Assembly: GCF_025947185.1 (NCBI RefSeq)
Contig: NZ_CP110001.1
Coordinates: forward strand, 4,030,001-4,094,000
Length of the DNA: 64,000 nucleotides
Source of the DNA: Flavobacterium sp. N2038
GTDB taxonomy: Bacteria > Bacteroidota > Bacteroidia > Flavobacteriales > Flavobacteriaceae
Reading direction: 5' to 3'
Part shown: positions 17,401-26,899 of the stretch, in pieces
Numbering within the stretch: position 1 is the first letter of the stretch
How the letters are laid out: each line of letters starts with the position of its first letter
Notes under the pieces: model-generated
Told to the model about the DNA's origin: nothing
Seen by the model: only the letters and a program-made list of their open reading frames with translations
The model's database searches: none
Made by a program: the position numbers and the translations under genes

Positions 17401-20400
17401 TAAGCTGTAATCAAGGTGGTAATGGTACCGCAACAGTTGCACCATCTGGAGGGACTGCACCCTATACTTTGCTTTGGTCAAATAATGAAACTTCAGCAAC
17501 AATTACCGGTTTAAGTGCAGGAAATTACAGCGTAACAATTAAAGACGCTAATCTTTGTCAGATTATACAAAATTTTACTATTACAGAACCATCAAAATTG
17601 ATGGCTTCTCAGGGAGGATTAGTCAATGTAAGCTGTAATGGCGGTTCTAACGGAGCAGCAACTGTAAATGTAACCGGAGGTGCAGGAAACTATACTTATT
17701 CATGGGCACCTTCCGGAGGAACAGCAGCAACTGCAAGTGGTCTTACAAGCGGAACATACACTGTAACTGTTAAGGATGCTAACTTATGTCAAACTACTCA
17801 AAGTTTTACTATTTCACAACCAAATGCTCTATCTGCTACTATAAGTAAAACTGATATATTGTGTAACGGAACTCCATCGGGATCTGCTTCAGTTACTGTA
17901 ACTGGTGGAACGTCAAATTATACGTATTCATGGTCACCTTCCGGAGGTACTTCGGCTATAGCAAGCAATCTTAGTGCAGGAGACTATACTGTTACGATAA
18001 CAGATGCTAACTCATGTCAGTTAACAAAAACGGTTACAATTATCGAACCTCCAACAGCCTTAATCGTGGGTGCAGGATCAATAACAAATGTGGCATGTTT
18101 TGGCGGAACTACCGGTTCTGCAAGTGTTATCGTATCAGGAGGAACAGGAAATTATAGTTACTCATGGGCGCCTTCTGGAGGAACAGCAGCAACAGCTACG
18201 GGTCTTGCTAGTGGAACATACAATGTAACTGTTACAGACGAAAATGGTTGTCAGAAAACACAGTCCATTACAATTAGTCAACCAGCTTCAGCGCTTTCTG
18301 CAACTACGGCATCAATAGGTGTTAGCTGTAACGGAGGAAGCAATGGTTCTGCAAGTGTAACAGTATCAGGAGGGACTCCAAATTATACTTATGCATGGGC
18401 TCCACTTGGCGGTACCGGATCGTCTATTTCGGGCAGACCTGCAGGAGATTATACCTGTACTATTACAGATGCTAATGGATGTTCACTTGTTAAAAACATT
18501 ACAATTAATACACCTGCCCCATTTTCAGCTACAGTTTCGTCGACAGATGTTTCCTGCAACGGAGGAAGTAATGGTTCGGCAAATATTACAGTATCAGGAG
18601 CTACATTCCCTTATAGCTACTCATGGAGCCCAACTGGTGGTTCAGCTGCAACTGCTTCCGGATTGTCTGCGGGAGATTATACAGTAACGGTTACAGACGC
18701 AAACAACTGTGCATATCCAGTATCTGTGCACATAAGCCAACCTACAGCTTTAACAATGACACTATCAAAAACTGATGTCCTTTGTAACGGAGGTGCAACA
18801 GGAACAGCTACTGCAAATCCTTTGGGGGGTAATGGCTCTTATACTTATCAATGGTCACCAATTGGAGGAAGTAATGCGACTGCTACAGGTTTAACCGCAG
18901 GAGATTACAGCTGTACTGTTACAGATGCCAAAGGCTGTTTTATTATGAAAACTATCACTATTATTGAGCCTAATATACTTGATGCAACAACATCTCAAAT
19001 CGATGCTACTTGCACTACACCTGGTCAGGCATCAGTTACTCCTTCTGGAGGAACTTTACCTTACAGCTATTTGTGGTCAACGGGCGGAATAACAAATCAG
19101 GAAACAAATTTAGCCGCAGGAAATCATAGTGTTGTCATTACAGATGGTAATGGATGTACCGTAACTAAAAACTTTACAATAGTAACAAACAACACATTAG
19201 TGGCAACCCAATCTCAAAATGATGTATTATGTAATGGCGCAAATACAGGTTCAATTACCGTTACTCCTTCGGGAGCACCGGGACCATTTTCATATGTATG
19301 GTCGCCTTCTGGTGGTAATAGTGCTACAGCAAACAATCTTACTGCTGGAAATTATTCTGTAACAATAACATCTGCAAATGGATGTTCAATTATAAAAAAC
19401 TTTACAATAACTGAACCTTCTGCCATTACCTTAGTCCCTTCTCAAGTAAATATTTTATGTAATGGTCAGGCTACTGGTGAAGCTACTATCTCTGCTACAG
19501 GAGGAACCGGAGCTTACACATATTCATGGGCTCCTTCCGGGGCAACTGGCGCAACAGCAACAGGATTAGCCGCAGGTACACACACTGTAACCGTTAAAGA
19601 TGCAAATGGATGTACAGCAATACATAACTTTACAATAGAAGAACCAAATCCAATTATTGTAACAGTTTCTAAAACTGACGTAACTTGTATTGGATCTAGT
19701 AATGGTTCTGTTTCTTTGAGCGTAACAGGTGGTACCGGAACTTATACGTATTCATGGGCACCATTATCAGGAACGGGATCTACTATTTCTGGTCTTTCGG
19801 CGGGAACTTATACGGTAACAATTACCGATGCCAGTTCATGTTCGATCACTGAAAATATTACTATTAGTCAGCCAGATAATCTTGTTAGCTTGAGCACACT
19901 GACACCTTCTAGCGTGACTGTCTCTGGTGCTGTTTTAACCGGAACTGTTTCTTCAGACGGAATTAACAGAGATAAAGGGGAATGTTTAGCCGAAGCCGGT
20001 TTTGTTTTTGCAACACATGCTAATCCAACTGTAACAGATACTAAAATTACTATTGGTACTGCATTAGGTTCCCTTAGTTCATCGTTATCTAATTTAAAAG
20101 GAAACACGACCTACTATGTTAAAACCTATGCTATCAATAGTAATGGAAATGTGAATTACGGAAACGAAATCAGTTTTACAACAGAAAAATACAAACTTAC
20201 TATTACAGCCACGGCCGGACATAAAAAAGTGTACGGTACTGCAGATCCCGTTTTCGATTACACGGCATCAGGATTTGTAAATGGTGATACCAATGCTATA
20301 ATTTCTGGTAATCTTTCAAGAGTTGCAGGAGAAAATGTTGGTACGTATGCTATTACAGCCGGAAGTATTAGTGCCGGTGCTAACTACATCATCGTACTTG

Positions 20401-21155
20401 AAAGCGCCTCTTTTGAAATTACTAAAGCAGATCAGGTAATAACATGGTCTCAATCTTTAGAATTTGGATGTGATACGGGAGAAGAAGCTCAACTTACCGC
20501 CTCTTCCAACAGCGGACTTCCAATAAGTTATACTATAGCTAATTCAAATATTGGCGAAATATCGGGAACAACTTTACATATTAAGAATGCCGGCAGTACA
20601 ACAATTACAGCAGATCAAAATGGAAATCTGAATTATAATCCTGCAACAGCAGTTACAAAACCAGTAACGGTAAGTCAGTCCGGACTTGTTATTCAGCAGT
20701 GGTCTGATGTGCTTTTATTCAATAACCAAGGCAAAATCTTTGTAGCATGGCAGTGGTATAAAAACGGAACAGCCGTTGTTGGTGCAACACGTCAGTATTA
20801 CAGCGAAGGTCAGCCTTTAAATGGAACCTATTATGTAATTGCTAAGGATAAAAACGGAAATTCGATTAAATCATGTCCAATTGTATTGACAGGAGTAGTT
20901 TTTACAAACACATTAAAGGTATATCCTAACCCGGTAAAAGCATCAAATGAATTTACTTTGGAATGTAATTTTAGTGAATCTCAACTAAGCGGAGCAACAG
21001 TAACTATCTTTAACATTACCGGAACACTTGTTCAGACTATTTCTAATGTAAAAGTTAAAAATCAAATTACTGCACCGTCTCAATCAGGAGTTTATATTAT
21101 AATGCTTACCCTATCAAGTGGTCAGCTAAAAACAATCAATTTGTTGGTAAACTAA
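14424..21155 (+). CDS. Giant T9SS-exported SprB-repeat/Ig-like adhesin, 2243 aa
   Basis: I chose the start at 14424 because it gives a Sec signal (MKRKLLLLLIISLGALFAQPKAYSQ); the upstream in-frame ATG lies inside the previous gene. After an N-terminal domain of about 220 residues comes a Fn3-like unit (250-346), two SprB repeats (347-505) and five Ig-like repeats (about 507-980, ATGYQWQVD and PYSGATTATLTITGAT). Eleven more SprB repeats follow (about 982-1819, pattern TDVSCNGGSNGSA to AGDYTVTITDANGC), then another Fn3-like unit and an MBG-type domain (about 1924-2002). The end is a T9SS type A sorting domain (about 2167-2243, VYPNPVKASNEF). SprB itself is the mobile gliding adhesin of Flavobacterium. 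Co-transcription with the following OmpA-type gene (25-bp gap) is likely. Confidence 0.9.
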   Translation: MKRKLLLLLIISLGALFAQPKAYSQTLSPGDIAFIGYNTSPTDGFSFITLKLIPKDTEIFFTERGWGNGTWVAGSTEPHLKWKVPVDTPAGTIISVIETTTADTFTVTGTTGLAMVAGFTGFNLSGGDQMLAYQSPTGLAEPASPVFIAGVNGDYNSGDYDAVTHWNLTTTSGGNSSALPAGLTNGENCVSLFPGTGEIANNKYNGTLSGQVSVILAAINNYTNWIHDPTTNYTITAAGYPAPALILSVAPTVTTAAATSVKSVSATLGGQVTADGGDASIERGVVWATTVNPTTSNNKVIIAGALGNFSQTITGLPAGTLIHFRAYAKNGAGTNYGTDLTFTTGTALNVSSFSQINVKCKGDSTGSASVVIAGGTTPYSYSWSPSGGTGATASNLSAINYSVTITDGELTQITKNFTIIEPAAILGSSISSQTNVSCNGGATGSATVAPSGGASPYFYSWAPSGGTGATASGLTAQTYTVTITDNNSCTTTQTVTISEPTLVQSSPAISAQPTAFSACAGANTSVTVTATNASTYQWQVDSGSGFVNITNGGTAPLYSGANTATLAISNATGAMNGFAYRVILTSSCLKTTTSNNAALTINVSPSISSQPSSSTICAGANTTFSITAANATGYQWQVDNGGGFSNISNGAPYSGATTATLTITGATAGLNGYLYRAIATGGCTPTAVSNNAALTVNAAPSISSHPSASSICAGANTTFSVSATNATGYQWQVDQGLGFSNITNGAPYSGATTATLTITGATAGLNGYIYRAIATGGCTPNATSNSAALTINSAPSIVTQPLPSSICTGTNTTFTISANHATGYQWQVDQGAGFISIANGAPYSGATTATLTITGATVGLNGYRYRAVATGVCVPAVTSNDVLLSVGPAPSITAQPSSATICIGENTTFVSAASNATSVQWQVNEGLGFVNVNNTAPYSGATTPSLTITGATASLNNYQYRLVAVGNCTPNAISSVATLTVPTIVANATQTNVSCNQGGNGTATVAPSGGTAPYTLLWSNNETSATITGLSAGNYSVTIKDANLCQIIQNFTITEPSKLMASQGGLVNVSCNGGSNGAATVNVTGGAGNYTYSWAPSGGTAATASGLTSGTYTVTVKDANLCQTTQSFTISQPNALSATISKTDILCNGTPSGSASVTVTGGTSNYTYSWSPSGGTSAIASNLSAGDYTVTITDANSCQLTKTVTIIEPPTALIVGAGSITNVACFGGTTGSASVIVSGGTGNYSYSWAPSGGTAATATGLASGTYNVTVTDENGCQKTQSITISQPASALSATTASIGVSCNGGSNGSASVTVSGGTPNYTYAWAPLGGTGSSISGRPAGDYTCTITDANGCSLVKNITINTPAPFSATVSSTDVSCNGGSNGSANITVSGATFPYSYSWSPTGGSAATASGLSAGDYTVTVTDANNCAYPVSVHISQPTALTMTLSKTDVLCNGGATGTATANPLGGNGSYTYQWSPIGGSNATATGLTAGDYSCTVTDAKGCFIMKTITIIEPNILDATTSQIDATCTTPGQASVTPSGGTLPYSYLWSTGGITNQETNLAAGNHSVVITDGNGCTVTKNFTIVTNNTLVATQSQNDVLCNGANTGSITVTPSGAPGPFSYVWSPSGGNSATANNLTAGNYSVTITSANGCSIIKNFTITEPSAITLVPSQVNILCNGQATGEATISATGGTGAYTYSWAPSGATGATATGLAAGTHTVTVKDANGCTAIHNFTIEEPNPIIVTVSKTDVTCIGSSNGSVSLSVTGGTGTYTYSWAPLSGTGSTISGLSAGTYTVTITDASSCSITENITISQPDNLVSLSTLTPSSVTVSGAVLTGTVSSDGINRDKGECLAEAGFVFATHANPTVTDTKITIGTALGSLSSSLSNLKGNTTYYVKTYAINSNGNVNYGNEISFTTEKYKLTITATAGHKKVYGTADPVFDYTASGFVNGDTNAIISGNLSRVAGENVGTYAITAGSISAGANYIIVLESASFEITKADQVITWSQSLEFGCDTGEEAQLTASSNSGLPISYTIANSNIGEISGTTLHIKNAGSTTITADQNGNLNYNPATAVTKPVTVSQSGLVIQQWSDVLLFNNQGKIFVAWQWYKNGTAVVGATRQYYSEGQPLNGTYYVIAKDKNGNSIKSCPIVLTGVVFTNTLKVYPNPVKASNEFTLECNFSESQLSGATVTIFNITGTLVQTISNVKVKNQITAPSQSGVYIIMLTLSSGQLKTINLLVN

Positions 21156-21180
21156 AGAATGAGATTTAATTAAAAAACAG

Positions 21181-22512
21181 ATGAAAATGAAAATTAAAAT
21201 CGTAATAGGCCTATTTTTATTATATAACCTTAATACAAATGCTCAGGAAATTAACATTAAACTCAACGGAGGGCTGTCTGGAATTCTTTATGACAGCCCC
21301 GTGGGTGATGGCGAACTGAAATTTGGAGGAGGATTAGGAGTTGGATATACTCATTTCTTTAGTAATCATTGGGGAATTGCTACTGGTGTTGATTTTATGT
21401 ACAATCAAAATAGTTTTAAACTTAATGATGGAACAACAATCAGCTCTTATGAAGTTGACGATCAGACTTCAGCTTTTGAGTATCAGGTAACACCAAAGAA
21501 TTACAAAGAAGATCAACACTTTATTTCTTTTGCAATACCGATACTTTTACAATACCGAACTATGATGGCAAGCCAGACGCAATGGTATTTGGGGTTTGGG
21601 GGAAAAGTATTGTTTCCCGGCAAACAAACCGTAGAAGCCTCAGCCAGTGAGCTACAACTCAGCGGTTATTATCCTGATTTAAATCTTGTGATTGATGATT
21701 TGCCTTCGCATGGATTTGGAAAAGTAACCAACTGGCAGGACAAAACTACTGTTAGTCTTGAAACTGTATTTTTGCTAAGTGTTGAAACTGGTCTTAATTT
21801 TAAACTTAAAGATAATTTACAACTCTACACAGGAGTTTATGCAGATTATGGTTTAACCGATTTGGCTCAGGATACTCCAAACAACAATATTGTTTCATAT
21901 AGTCCTAGCGGATTGAATGCTGTAGAAGCAAAAGGTGTTATTGGAAATAAACAAATTGTAGAGGAAAGCCGCTATTTTTCTGCAGGGATTCAATTAAAAT
22001 TAGGATTCATGCTAAATAAAAACAAGCAGGAACCTGTAAAAACTACTGTAGCAGAACCAAAGACTGAAGCTCCAGTTGTTGCCACAAAACAGCCTGATCC
22101 TGTACCTCAAAAAATTGTTGAGGTACCTGCAACTCCTGCTCCTGCTAAAGCAAAAGAAGTTACAGCCGATCAGCGCGCTTATATCGAAAAACCTTTGGCT
22201 TTTGAGCAGGTAGGAAATACAGCTGTTTCGCCACAGTTAGCCTCAAGACTTGATGAAATTGCTGCAATTCTAAAAGAAAGCAACACTACCGAAGTGAATA
22301 TTACAGGATATACCTGCAATATTGGAACAGAGTCACGCAACTCAGAAATAGGGATGATGAGAGCTCAGGCTGTAGCAGATTATTTAAAAAACAAAGGAAT
22401 TGAGACCAATAGAATGCATTTGTTTTCTAAAGGACAAAACGAACCTCTGGTTCCAAATACGTCCAATACAAACAAAGCATTAAATCGCAGAGTTTCAATT
22501 AATCTCGAATAA
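21181..22512 (+). CDS. OmpA-family outer-membrane protein, 443 aa
   Basis: A signal peptide (MKMKIKIVIGLFLLYNLNTNAQ) precedes an outer-membrane beta-barrel of about 270 residues (GGGLGVGYTHFFSNHWGIATG and similar strands). An Ala/Pro/Lys-rich linker (about 285-335) and a C-terminal OmpA peptidoglycan-binding domain follow (VNITGYTCNIGTESRNSEIG, ending NKALNRRVSINLE). Such barrel-OmpA proteins are often encoded next to large SprB-repeat adhesins and are thought to anchor or support them. The gene follows the adhesin by 25 bp and ends in a strong terminator, so it closes this transcript. Confidence 0.85.
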   Translation: MKMKIKIVIGLFLLYNLNTNAQEINIKLNGGLSGILYDSPVGDGELKFGGGLGVGYTHFFSNHWGIATGVDFMYNQNSFKLNDGTTISSYEVDDQTSAFEYQVTPKNYKEDQHFISFAIPILLQYRTMMASQTQWYLGFGGKVLFPGKQTVEASASELQLSGYYPDLNLVIDDLPSHGFGKVTNWQDKTTVSLETVFLLSVETGLNFKLKDNLQLYTGVYADYGLTDLAQDTPNNNIVSYSPSGLNAVEAKGVIGNKQIVEESRYFSAGIQLKLGFMLNKNKQEPVKTTVAEPKTEAPVVATKQPDPVPQKIVEVPATPAPAKAKEVTADQRAYIEKPLAFEQVGNTAVSPQLASRLDEIAAILKESNTTEVNITGYTCNIGTESRNSEIGMMRAQAVADYLKNKGIETNRMHLFSKGQNEPLVPNTSNTNKALNRRVSINLE

Positions 22513-22548
22513 TACAAACTAGTTAATTCAATACATTCTATTCAAAAA

Positions 22549-22575
22549 AAAGCTGTCTCTTAATGAGACAGCTTT
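22549..22575 (+). terminator. Bidirectional terminator between convergent genes
   Basis: AAAGCTGTCTC (22549-22559) and GAGACAGCTTT (22565-22575) form a perfect 11-bp stem with a 5-nt loop. It is preceded by an A-run and followed by a T-run (to 22580). It separates the OmpA-type gene from the convergent hexosaminidase gene. Confidence 0.85.
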
Positions 22576-22660
22576 TTTTTGATATTAAATATCATGATGA
22601 GGTAGTTTTTTAAAAGAACAAAAACAAGACTGCATATTTTGTCTATTTTACATTCATTTT

Positions 22661-24988
22661 TTATTCCACCATAATTTCATCAACAAACAGCCAGGCAGTT
22701 TGTCCTTCACCAGGATGACCTGCCGGACACTGTCCCAGATTTTTGGCAGTAACACGAACAAACTTTGCTTTTTGTGCTGTAAACTTCGCTGTAAAATCTT
22801 TTATCTGAATCTCTTTTTCTGATGCAGAAACTGAATTGGTTACCGTTTTTACTTCTGTAAAAGTAATCCCGTCTTGCGATACTTCAAACTTTACCCATTG
22901 TGGCAAAAATATCCACTGACTCCAATTCTGAATACAACCCAGTGTGATACTATTTACAGCTGTATTGGTCCCCAAATCAATAGTGGCAATTAAATCTTTT
23001 CCATCAAATCCGTGCCATTGTTTACCAATATCTTTCGTACCTCTAAAACCATCAATCAATGTATTAGCTCCATTAGCCCGATAATGACTGCTGTTTGTAT
23101 TTGCATAACTTATTGTTTTTCCTGTTGCTTTATTAAAGGTAAAAGATTGTTCTGCTGGTTTTGCACTCACTACTTTATTATTTATAACTGTAATTGCTTT
23201 TACCGCCATAGAACTATTTACAACAAACGGTTTTTCATACTTAATACTACTTATCGAAGGCTCACTTCCATCAGTTGTATAATAAATTACTGCACCTATC
23301 TGATCGGTATCCAATTCAATAAAAAGCGTATTATTTTCGACTACCGGCTTAATATCTACTTTAAAGTTACCTTTAGAATAACGAATTCCTCTTTGTTCAA
23401 AACCTACTAAATGCGGTTGTAAACGTTCGGCAAAATTTTTCCAGTCACGTTGTTCTTTTTTAGACCACAATACCTCAGCCAATGCAAGCATACGAGGTAG
23501 AATCATGTATTTTACATGTTCTGCAGTAGTTATATATTCTGTCCATAAATTAGCTTGTGCACCCAAAACACGTTTAGATTCTTCTGTGGTTAATTCTACA
23601 GGAATTGGGTCATAATTATAAACTTTTTTCAAGGTATTAAATCCTCCTATCGCAAGAGGCTCCGTTTCAGGATCACCTTGATAATGATCAAAATAATATG
23701 GAGACCCCGGTGTCATCACTACATCATGTCCCATTTTGGCCGCTTCGATTCCGCCAGCTTCACCGCGCCAGCTCATAACCGTTGCCTCAGGAGCTAATCC
23801 TCCTTCCAGAATTTCATCCCATCCAATCATTTTTCTGTTATTAGAAATCAAGAACTTTTCCATTCTGCGAATGAAATAACTTTGCAATTCTTTCTCATCC
23901 TTTAATTGCTCCTTTTTCATTCTATCTTGACATTTAGCACAATGCTTCCAGCTTGTTTTGTCTACTTCATCTCCCCCAATATGAATATATTTTGAGGGAA
24001 AAATGGTCATCACTTCTGTTAGTACGTCTTGCAAGAACGTAAAAGCCTGATCATTTCCTGCACAATAATTACTCTCGACTTTACTGGCTAAGAAATTTCC
24101 AGATTGTGCGAAATTATTTTTAGAATTACAGGAAAGTTCCGGATATGCCGCCATAGCAGCTTCTGAGTGTCCTGGCATTTCTATCTCAGGCACCACTGTA
24201 ATATTTCTTGCTTTGGCATAAGCCACAATTTCTTTGGCTTGTTCCTGAGTGTAATAGCCCCCGTAAGTCGATTTACTTCTGTCGGCATTAAATTCTATTT
24301 CAGCCCAATTCCATGATTTTCCCCAATCATCAACTCGCCAGGCGGCTTGCTGAGTTAGTTTAGGATATTTTTTAATTTCTAAACGCCATCCTGCACCATC
24401 AACTAAGTGCCAGTGAAAAACATTCATTTTGTAAGCTGCCAGTAAATCAATAAACTCTTTTACCAATTCAGGAGAAGCAAAATGACGGCTAACATCCAGC
24501 ATCATACCTCGCCACTGAAAACGAGGATAATCTTTTATTTCCATACTTGGAATCTGAACCAAATCATTTGTTCGGCTAAAAGGCAGTGTTTGCAATAAAG
24601 ATTGAACACCATAAAACAATCCTTTTGATGTGTTTGCTTTGATATGAATTTCTTTTGGATTTACGGAAAGTAAATATCCTTCGTCTCCAATTTCTTTGAT
24701 TTTTTCAATGCTAAAAATAATCTCTTTTCCATTTGTTTTAGTACTGTTTAATTCAAATCCTGTAACTCGTTTTACGTATTCTTTAAAAAAGTGAACTACT
24801 TTTTCAGCTGCTGCATACTTCTTATCTACTTTAATAATGACTGAATTATCAAAGAAAAAACTGCCTTGTTTGATTTCTAAATTTACAGGCTGCGGAATTA
24901 TATGAACGGATTTCTGCGCCTGTAAATGCATTGAAAATGCCAATACAGCAGCTAGAATTAAATTTGTGGTTGTTTTTTTGGTTTTCAT
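22661..24988 (-). CDS. GH20 beta-N-acetylhexosaminidase with C-terminal carbohydrate-binding region, 775 aa
   Basis: A signal peptide (to about residue 25, LQAQ) is followed by the GH20 N-terminal domain (HIIPQPVNLEIKQGSFFF) and the catalytic barrel. The barrel holds RGMMLDVSRHF, HWHLVDGAGWR and the acid/base pair Asp340-Glu341 in HIGGDEVDKTSW. The C-terminal part has a chitobiase-type domain (IYYTTDGSEPS) and a discoidin-like (F5/8C) domain (about 630-775). It should remove terminal GlcNAc or GalNAc by substrate-assisted catalysis; GlcNAc on N-glycan antennae fits the locus. It is the last gene of the minus-strand run and pairs with the next GH20. The extra modules suggest binding to larger glycans or cell surfaces. 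Confidence 0.92.
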   Translation of the reverse strand: MKTKKTTTNLILAAVLAFSMHLQAQKSVHIIPQPVNLEIKQGSFFFDNSVIIKVDKKYAAAEKVVHFFKEYVKRVTGFELNSTKTNGKEIIFSIEKIKEIGDEGYLLSVNPKEIHIKANTSKGLFYGVQSLLQTLPFSRTNDLVQIPSMEIKDYPRFQWRGMMLDVSRHFASPELVKEFIDLLAAYKMNVFHWHLVDGAGWRLEIKKYPKLTQQAAWRVDDWGKSWNWAEIEFNADRSKSTYGGYYTQEQAKEIVAYAKARNITVVPEIEMPGHSEAAMAAYPELSCNSKNNFAQSGNFLASKVESNYCAGNDQAFTFLQDVLTEVMTIFPSKYIHIGGDEVDKTSWKHCAKCQDRMKKEQLKDEKELQSYFIRRMEKFLISNNRKMIGWDEILEGGLAPEATVMSWRGEAGGIEAAKMGHDVVMTPGSPYYFDHYQGDPETEPLAIGGFNTLKKVYNYDPIPVELTTEESKRVLGAQANLWTEYITTAEHVKYMILPRMLALAEVLWSKKEQRDWKNFAERLQPHLVGFEQRGIRYSKGNFKVDIKPVVENNTLFIELDTDQIGAVIYYTTDGSEPSISSIKYEKPFVVNSSMAVKAITVINNKVVSAKPAEQSFTFNKATGKTISYANTNSSHYRANGANTLIDGFRGTKDIGKQWHGFDGKDLIATIDLGTNTAVNSITLGCIQNWSQWIFLPQWVKFEVSQDGITFTEVKTVTNSVSASEKEIQIKDFTAKFTAQKAKFVRVTAKNLGQCPAGHPGEGQTAWLFVDEIMVE

Positions 24989-25063
24989 TATTTGATATAA
25001 TTGGCTAAAAGTTAATTTTTTAAATTCAAATTTCGTTTTGATTTTAAAAATTGGGCAAATAAC

Positions 25064-25092
25064 AAAAGACAGCCCAAGTATAGCTGTCTTTT
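25064..25092 (-). terminator. Terminator after the second GH20 gene
   Basis: Stem AAAAGACAGC (25064-25073) with GCTGTCTTTT (25083-25092) and a 9-nt loop. On the minus strand it is followed by GTTATTTG. It lies 15 bp past the stop of the gene at 25108, so the two GH20 genes may be partly uncoupled. Confidence 0.7.
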
Positions 25093-25107
25093 ATTCATTT
25101 CCTATTA

Positions 25108-26742
25108 TTATTGCTCTTTAAAATAATTCGCTCCCCACATGGTATAGCGTTTTTTCATGGTTTCAATTTTTGTTTGAAATTGGGGCCAGTCTTTTTTATC
25201 TTTTGGAGACCATAAAACTTCACTTAAAGCACTCAAACGAGGAAATATCATGTACTCAACTTTTGCCGGATTGGCCATATATTCTGTCCAGACATTACCC
25301 TGAGCACCCAAAACATATTTTGCTTGTTGCTCATTCAACTCTTTCGGAATTGGCTCGTAGCTGTACACTTTTTCTAATGGCAAAAATCCGCCAATGGTAA
25401 CTTCTTTTTCGTTTTTGGTTTGTGAATGATCTAAATAAACGTGACTTCCCGGCGTCATGATAACCTGATGGTTTTCTTTGGCTGCCGCAATTCCGCCTTC
25501 TTCACCTCTCCAGCTCATCACCACTGCATTTGGTGCCAGCCCACCTTCTAATATTTCGTCCCAGCCAATGAGTGTTCTTCCTTTTTTATTGATGTATTTT
25601 TCCATACGCTGAATAAAATAACTTTGAAGTTCGTGCTCGTCCTTCAATCCTTTTTCTTTTATTAGTTGTTGGCAAAATTCGCTTCTTTTCCAGTTGTCTT
25701 TTGGAGATTCGTCACCACCTACATGAATGTATTTTGACGGGAATAGAGCCACTACTTCATCCAGAACATCTTCCAAAAATTTAAACGTATTTTCAGTTGG
25801 TACAAATACATCAGCATGTACACCCCAGGTTTCCTGAACGACCTTATTTCTTCCGGCTGCCATTTCTTTTTTGCTCTGGTTCGAAATCATATTATCAGGA
25901 AGTTTTGTTTTCTCGTTTGGAAAACAACTTAATTCCGGATAAGCTGCAATTGCAGCACTGCTGTGGCCCGGCATTTCAATTTCAGGAATGACTGTAATAA
26001 ATCGGTCTGCAGCATATTTTACAATATCTTTTACCTCTTCTTGTGTATAAAAGCCCTGCTCCGGAGTATTATCGCTTCCTGTTCCCGGATATCGGCCAAT
26101 AATACTGCCATTTCTTTTGGAACCTATTTCGGTAAGCTTTGGGTATTTTTTAATTTCAATTCTCCATCCCTGATCTTCAGTAAGATGCCAGTGAAAATAA
26201 TTTAACTTATGCAAAGCCAGATAATCAATGTACTTTTTTACAAAAGATACCGGAAAGAAATGACGTCCAACATCCAGCATAGCACCTCTGTAAACAAAAC
26301 GAGGTTCATCGTTTACTTCTACAGCAGCAATCGCCAGAGTATTATTTTTCTCTACAGGTAATAACTGAATAAGAGTTTGTATTCCGTAAAAAGTACCAAT
26401 GGCAGAATTTCCGGTAATTTCAACTCCGTTTTTATCCGATTTTAAAGTATATCCTTCTCCTTTAAGTCCATCGATATTTTTTTTACTAACCAGCTTAATC
26501 GAATTTTTGCTTACTTTTTTTGATATGGGTAAAGTAAGACCATAATAATCCAACAAATATTTATTAAGAAAAGCTGCTGTAGCATTATCTTCTGTATTTG
26601 CAACAACCAAACTGGTTTGTGAATTAATCACAAAATTTCCTGCATTTTTAACCACTTTTACCGGCTGCGGAATAATATTTACTTCCTGTGCAAACGACAA
26701 TGTGCTGCATAAAAGAAGGGAAAAGAAAAATGACTTCACCAT
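25108..26742 (-). CDS. GH20 beta-N-acetylhexosaminidase, 544 aa
   Basis: A signal peptide (MVKSFFFSLLLCSTLSFAQE) precedes the GH20 N-terminal domain (NIIPQPVKVVKNAGNFVI) and the catalytic domain. The latter has RGAMLDVGRHFF, HWHLTEDQGWRIEIK and Asp344-Glu345 in HVGGDESPKDNW. Unlike its neighbour it ends soon after the barrel and has no discoidin part. Two hexosaminidases with different accessory domains suggest different locations or linkages, for example beta-1,2-GlcNAc on the two mannose arms or the chitobiose core. The assignment to N-glycans rests on the neighbours. Confidence 0.92.
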   Translation of the reverse strand: MVKSFFFSLLLCSTLSFAQEVNIIPQPVKVVKNAGNFVINSQTSLVVANTEDNATAAFLNKYLLDYYGLTLPISKKVSKNSIKLVSKKNIDGLKGEGYTLKSDKNGVEITGNSAIGTFYGIQTLIQLLPVEKNNTLAIAAVEVNDEPRFVYRGAMLDVGRHFFPVSFVKKYIDYLALHKLNYFHWHLTEDQGWRIEIKKYPKLTEIGSKRNGSIIGRYPGTGSDNTPEQGFYTQEEVKDIVKYAADRFITVIPEIEMPGHSSAAIAAYPELSCFPNEKTKLPDNMISNQSKKEMAAGRNKVVQETWGVHADVFVPTENTFKFLEDVLDEVVALFPSKYIHVGGDESPKDNWKRSEFCQQLIKEKGLKDEHELQSYFIQRMEKYINKKGRTLIGWDEILEGGLAPNAVVMSWRGEEGGIAAAKENHQVIMTPGSHVYLDHSQTKNEKEVTIGGFLPLEKVYSYEPIPKELNEQQAKYVLGAQGNVWTEYMANPAKVEYMIFPRLSALSEVLWSPKDKKDWPQFQTKIETMKKRYTMWGANYFKEQ

Positions 26743-26832
26743 GTTTAAATTTTATTAAATATTGTTAAAAACTAAAAAAATCCTATGTGTGTACGATAAC
26801 ACTTTAAGCTTAAATCACTATGATTTTTACAA

Positions 26833-26867
26833 ACACATAGTCCCGATAATTTATCGGGATTATGTGC
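26833..26867 (-). terminator. Palindromic hairpin, possible terminator or dispersed repeat
   Basis: CACATAGTCCCGAT and ATCGGGATTATGTG pair with one mismatch around an AATTT-type loop. It lies just past the stop of the FAH-family gene. The outer CACATA word recurs in other intergenic hairpins here (54979-55028), so it may be a repeat that also works as a terminator. The T-run is weak. Confidence 0.5.
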
Positions 26868-26899
26868 TTTAATTAATTCCTCAAAGAGGTTACATTAAT

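Noticed and set aside
18391..18687. Plus-strand frame inside the adhesin gene
   Set aside because: A shadow frame created by the SprB repeat DNA; no independent features.
15465..19880. DNA tandem repeats as a separate element
   Set aside because: They are explained by the SprB and Ig-like protein repeats of the adhesin.
23012..23410. Plus-strand frame of 132 codons opposite the GH20 gene
   Set aside because: Cys/Ile/Tyr-rich composition is typical of an antisense shadow; the minus-strand GH20 gene explains the region.
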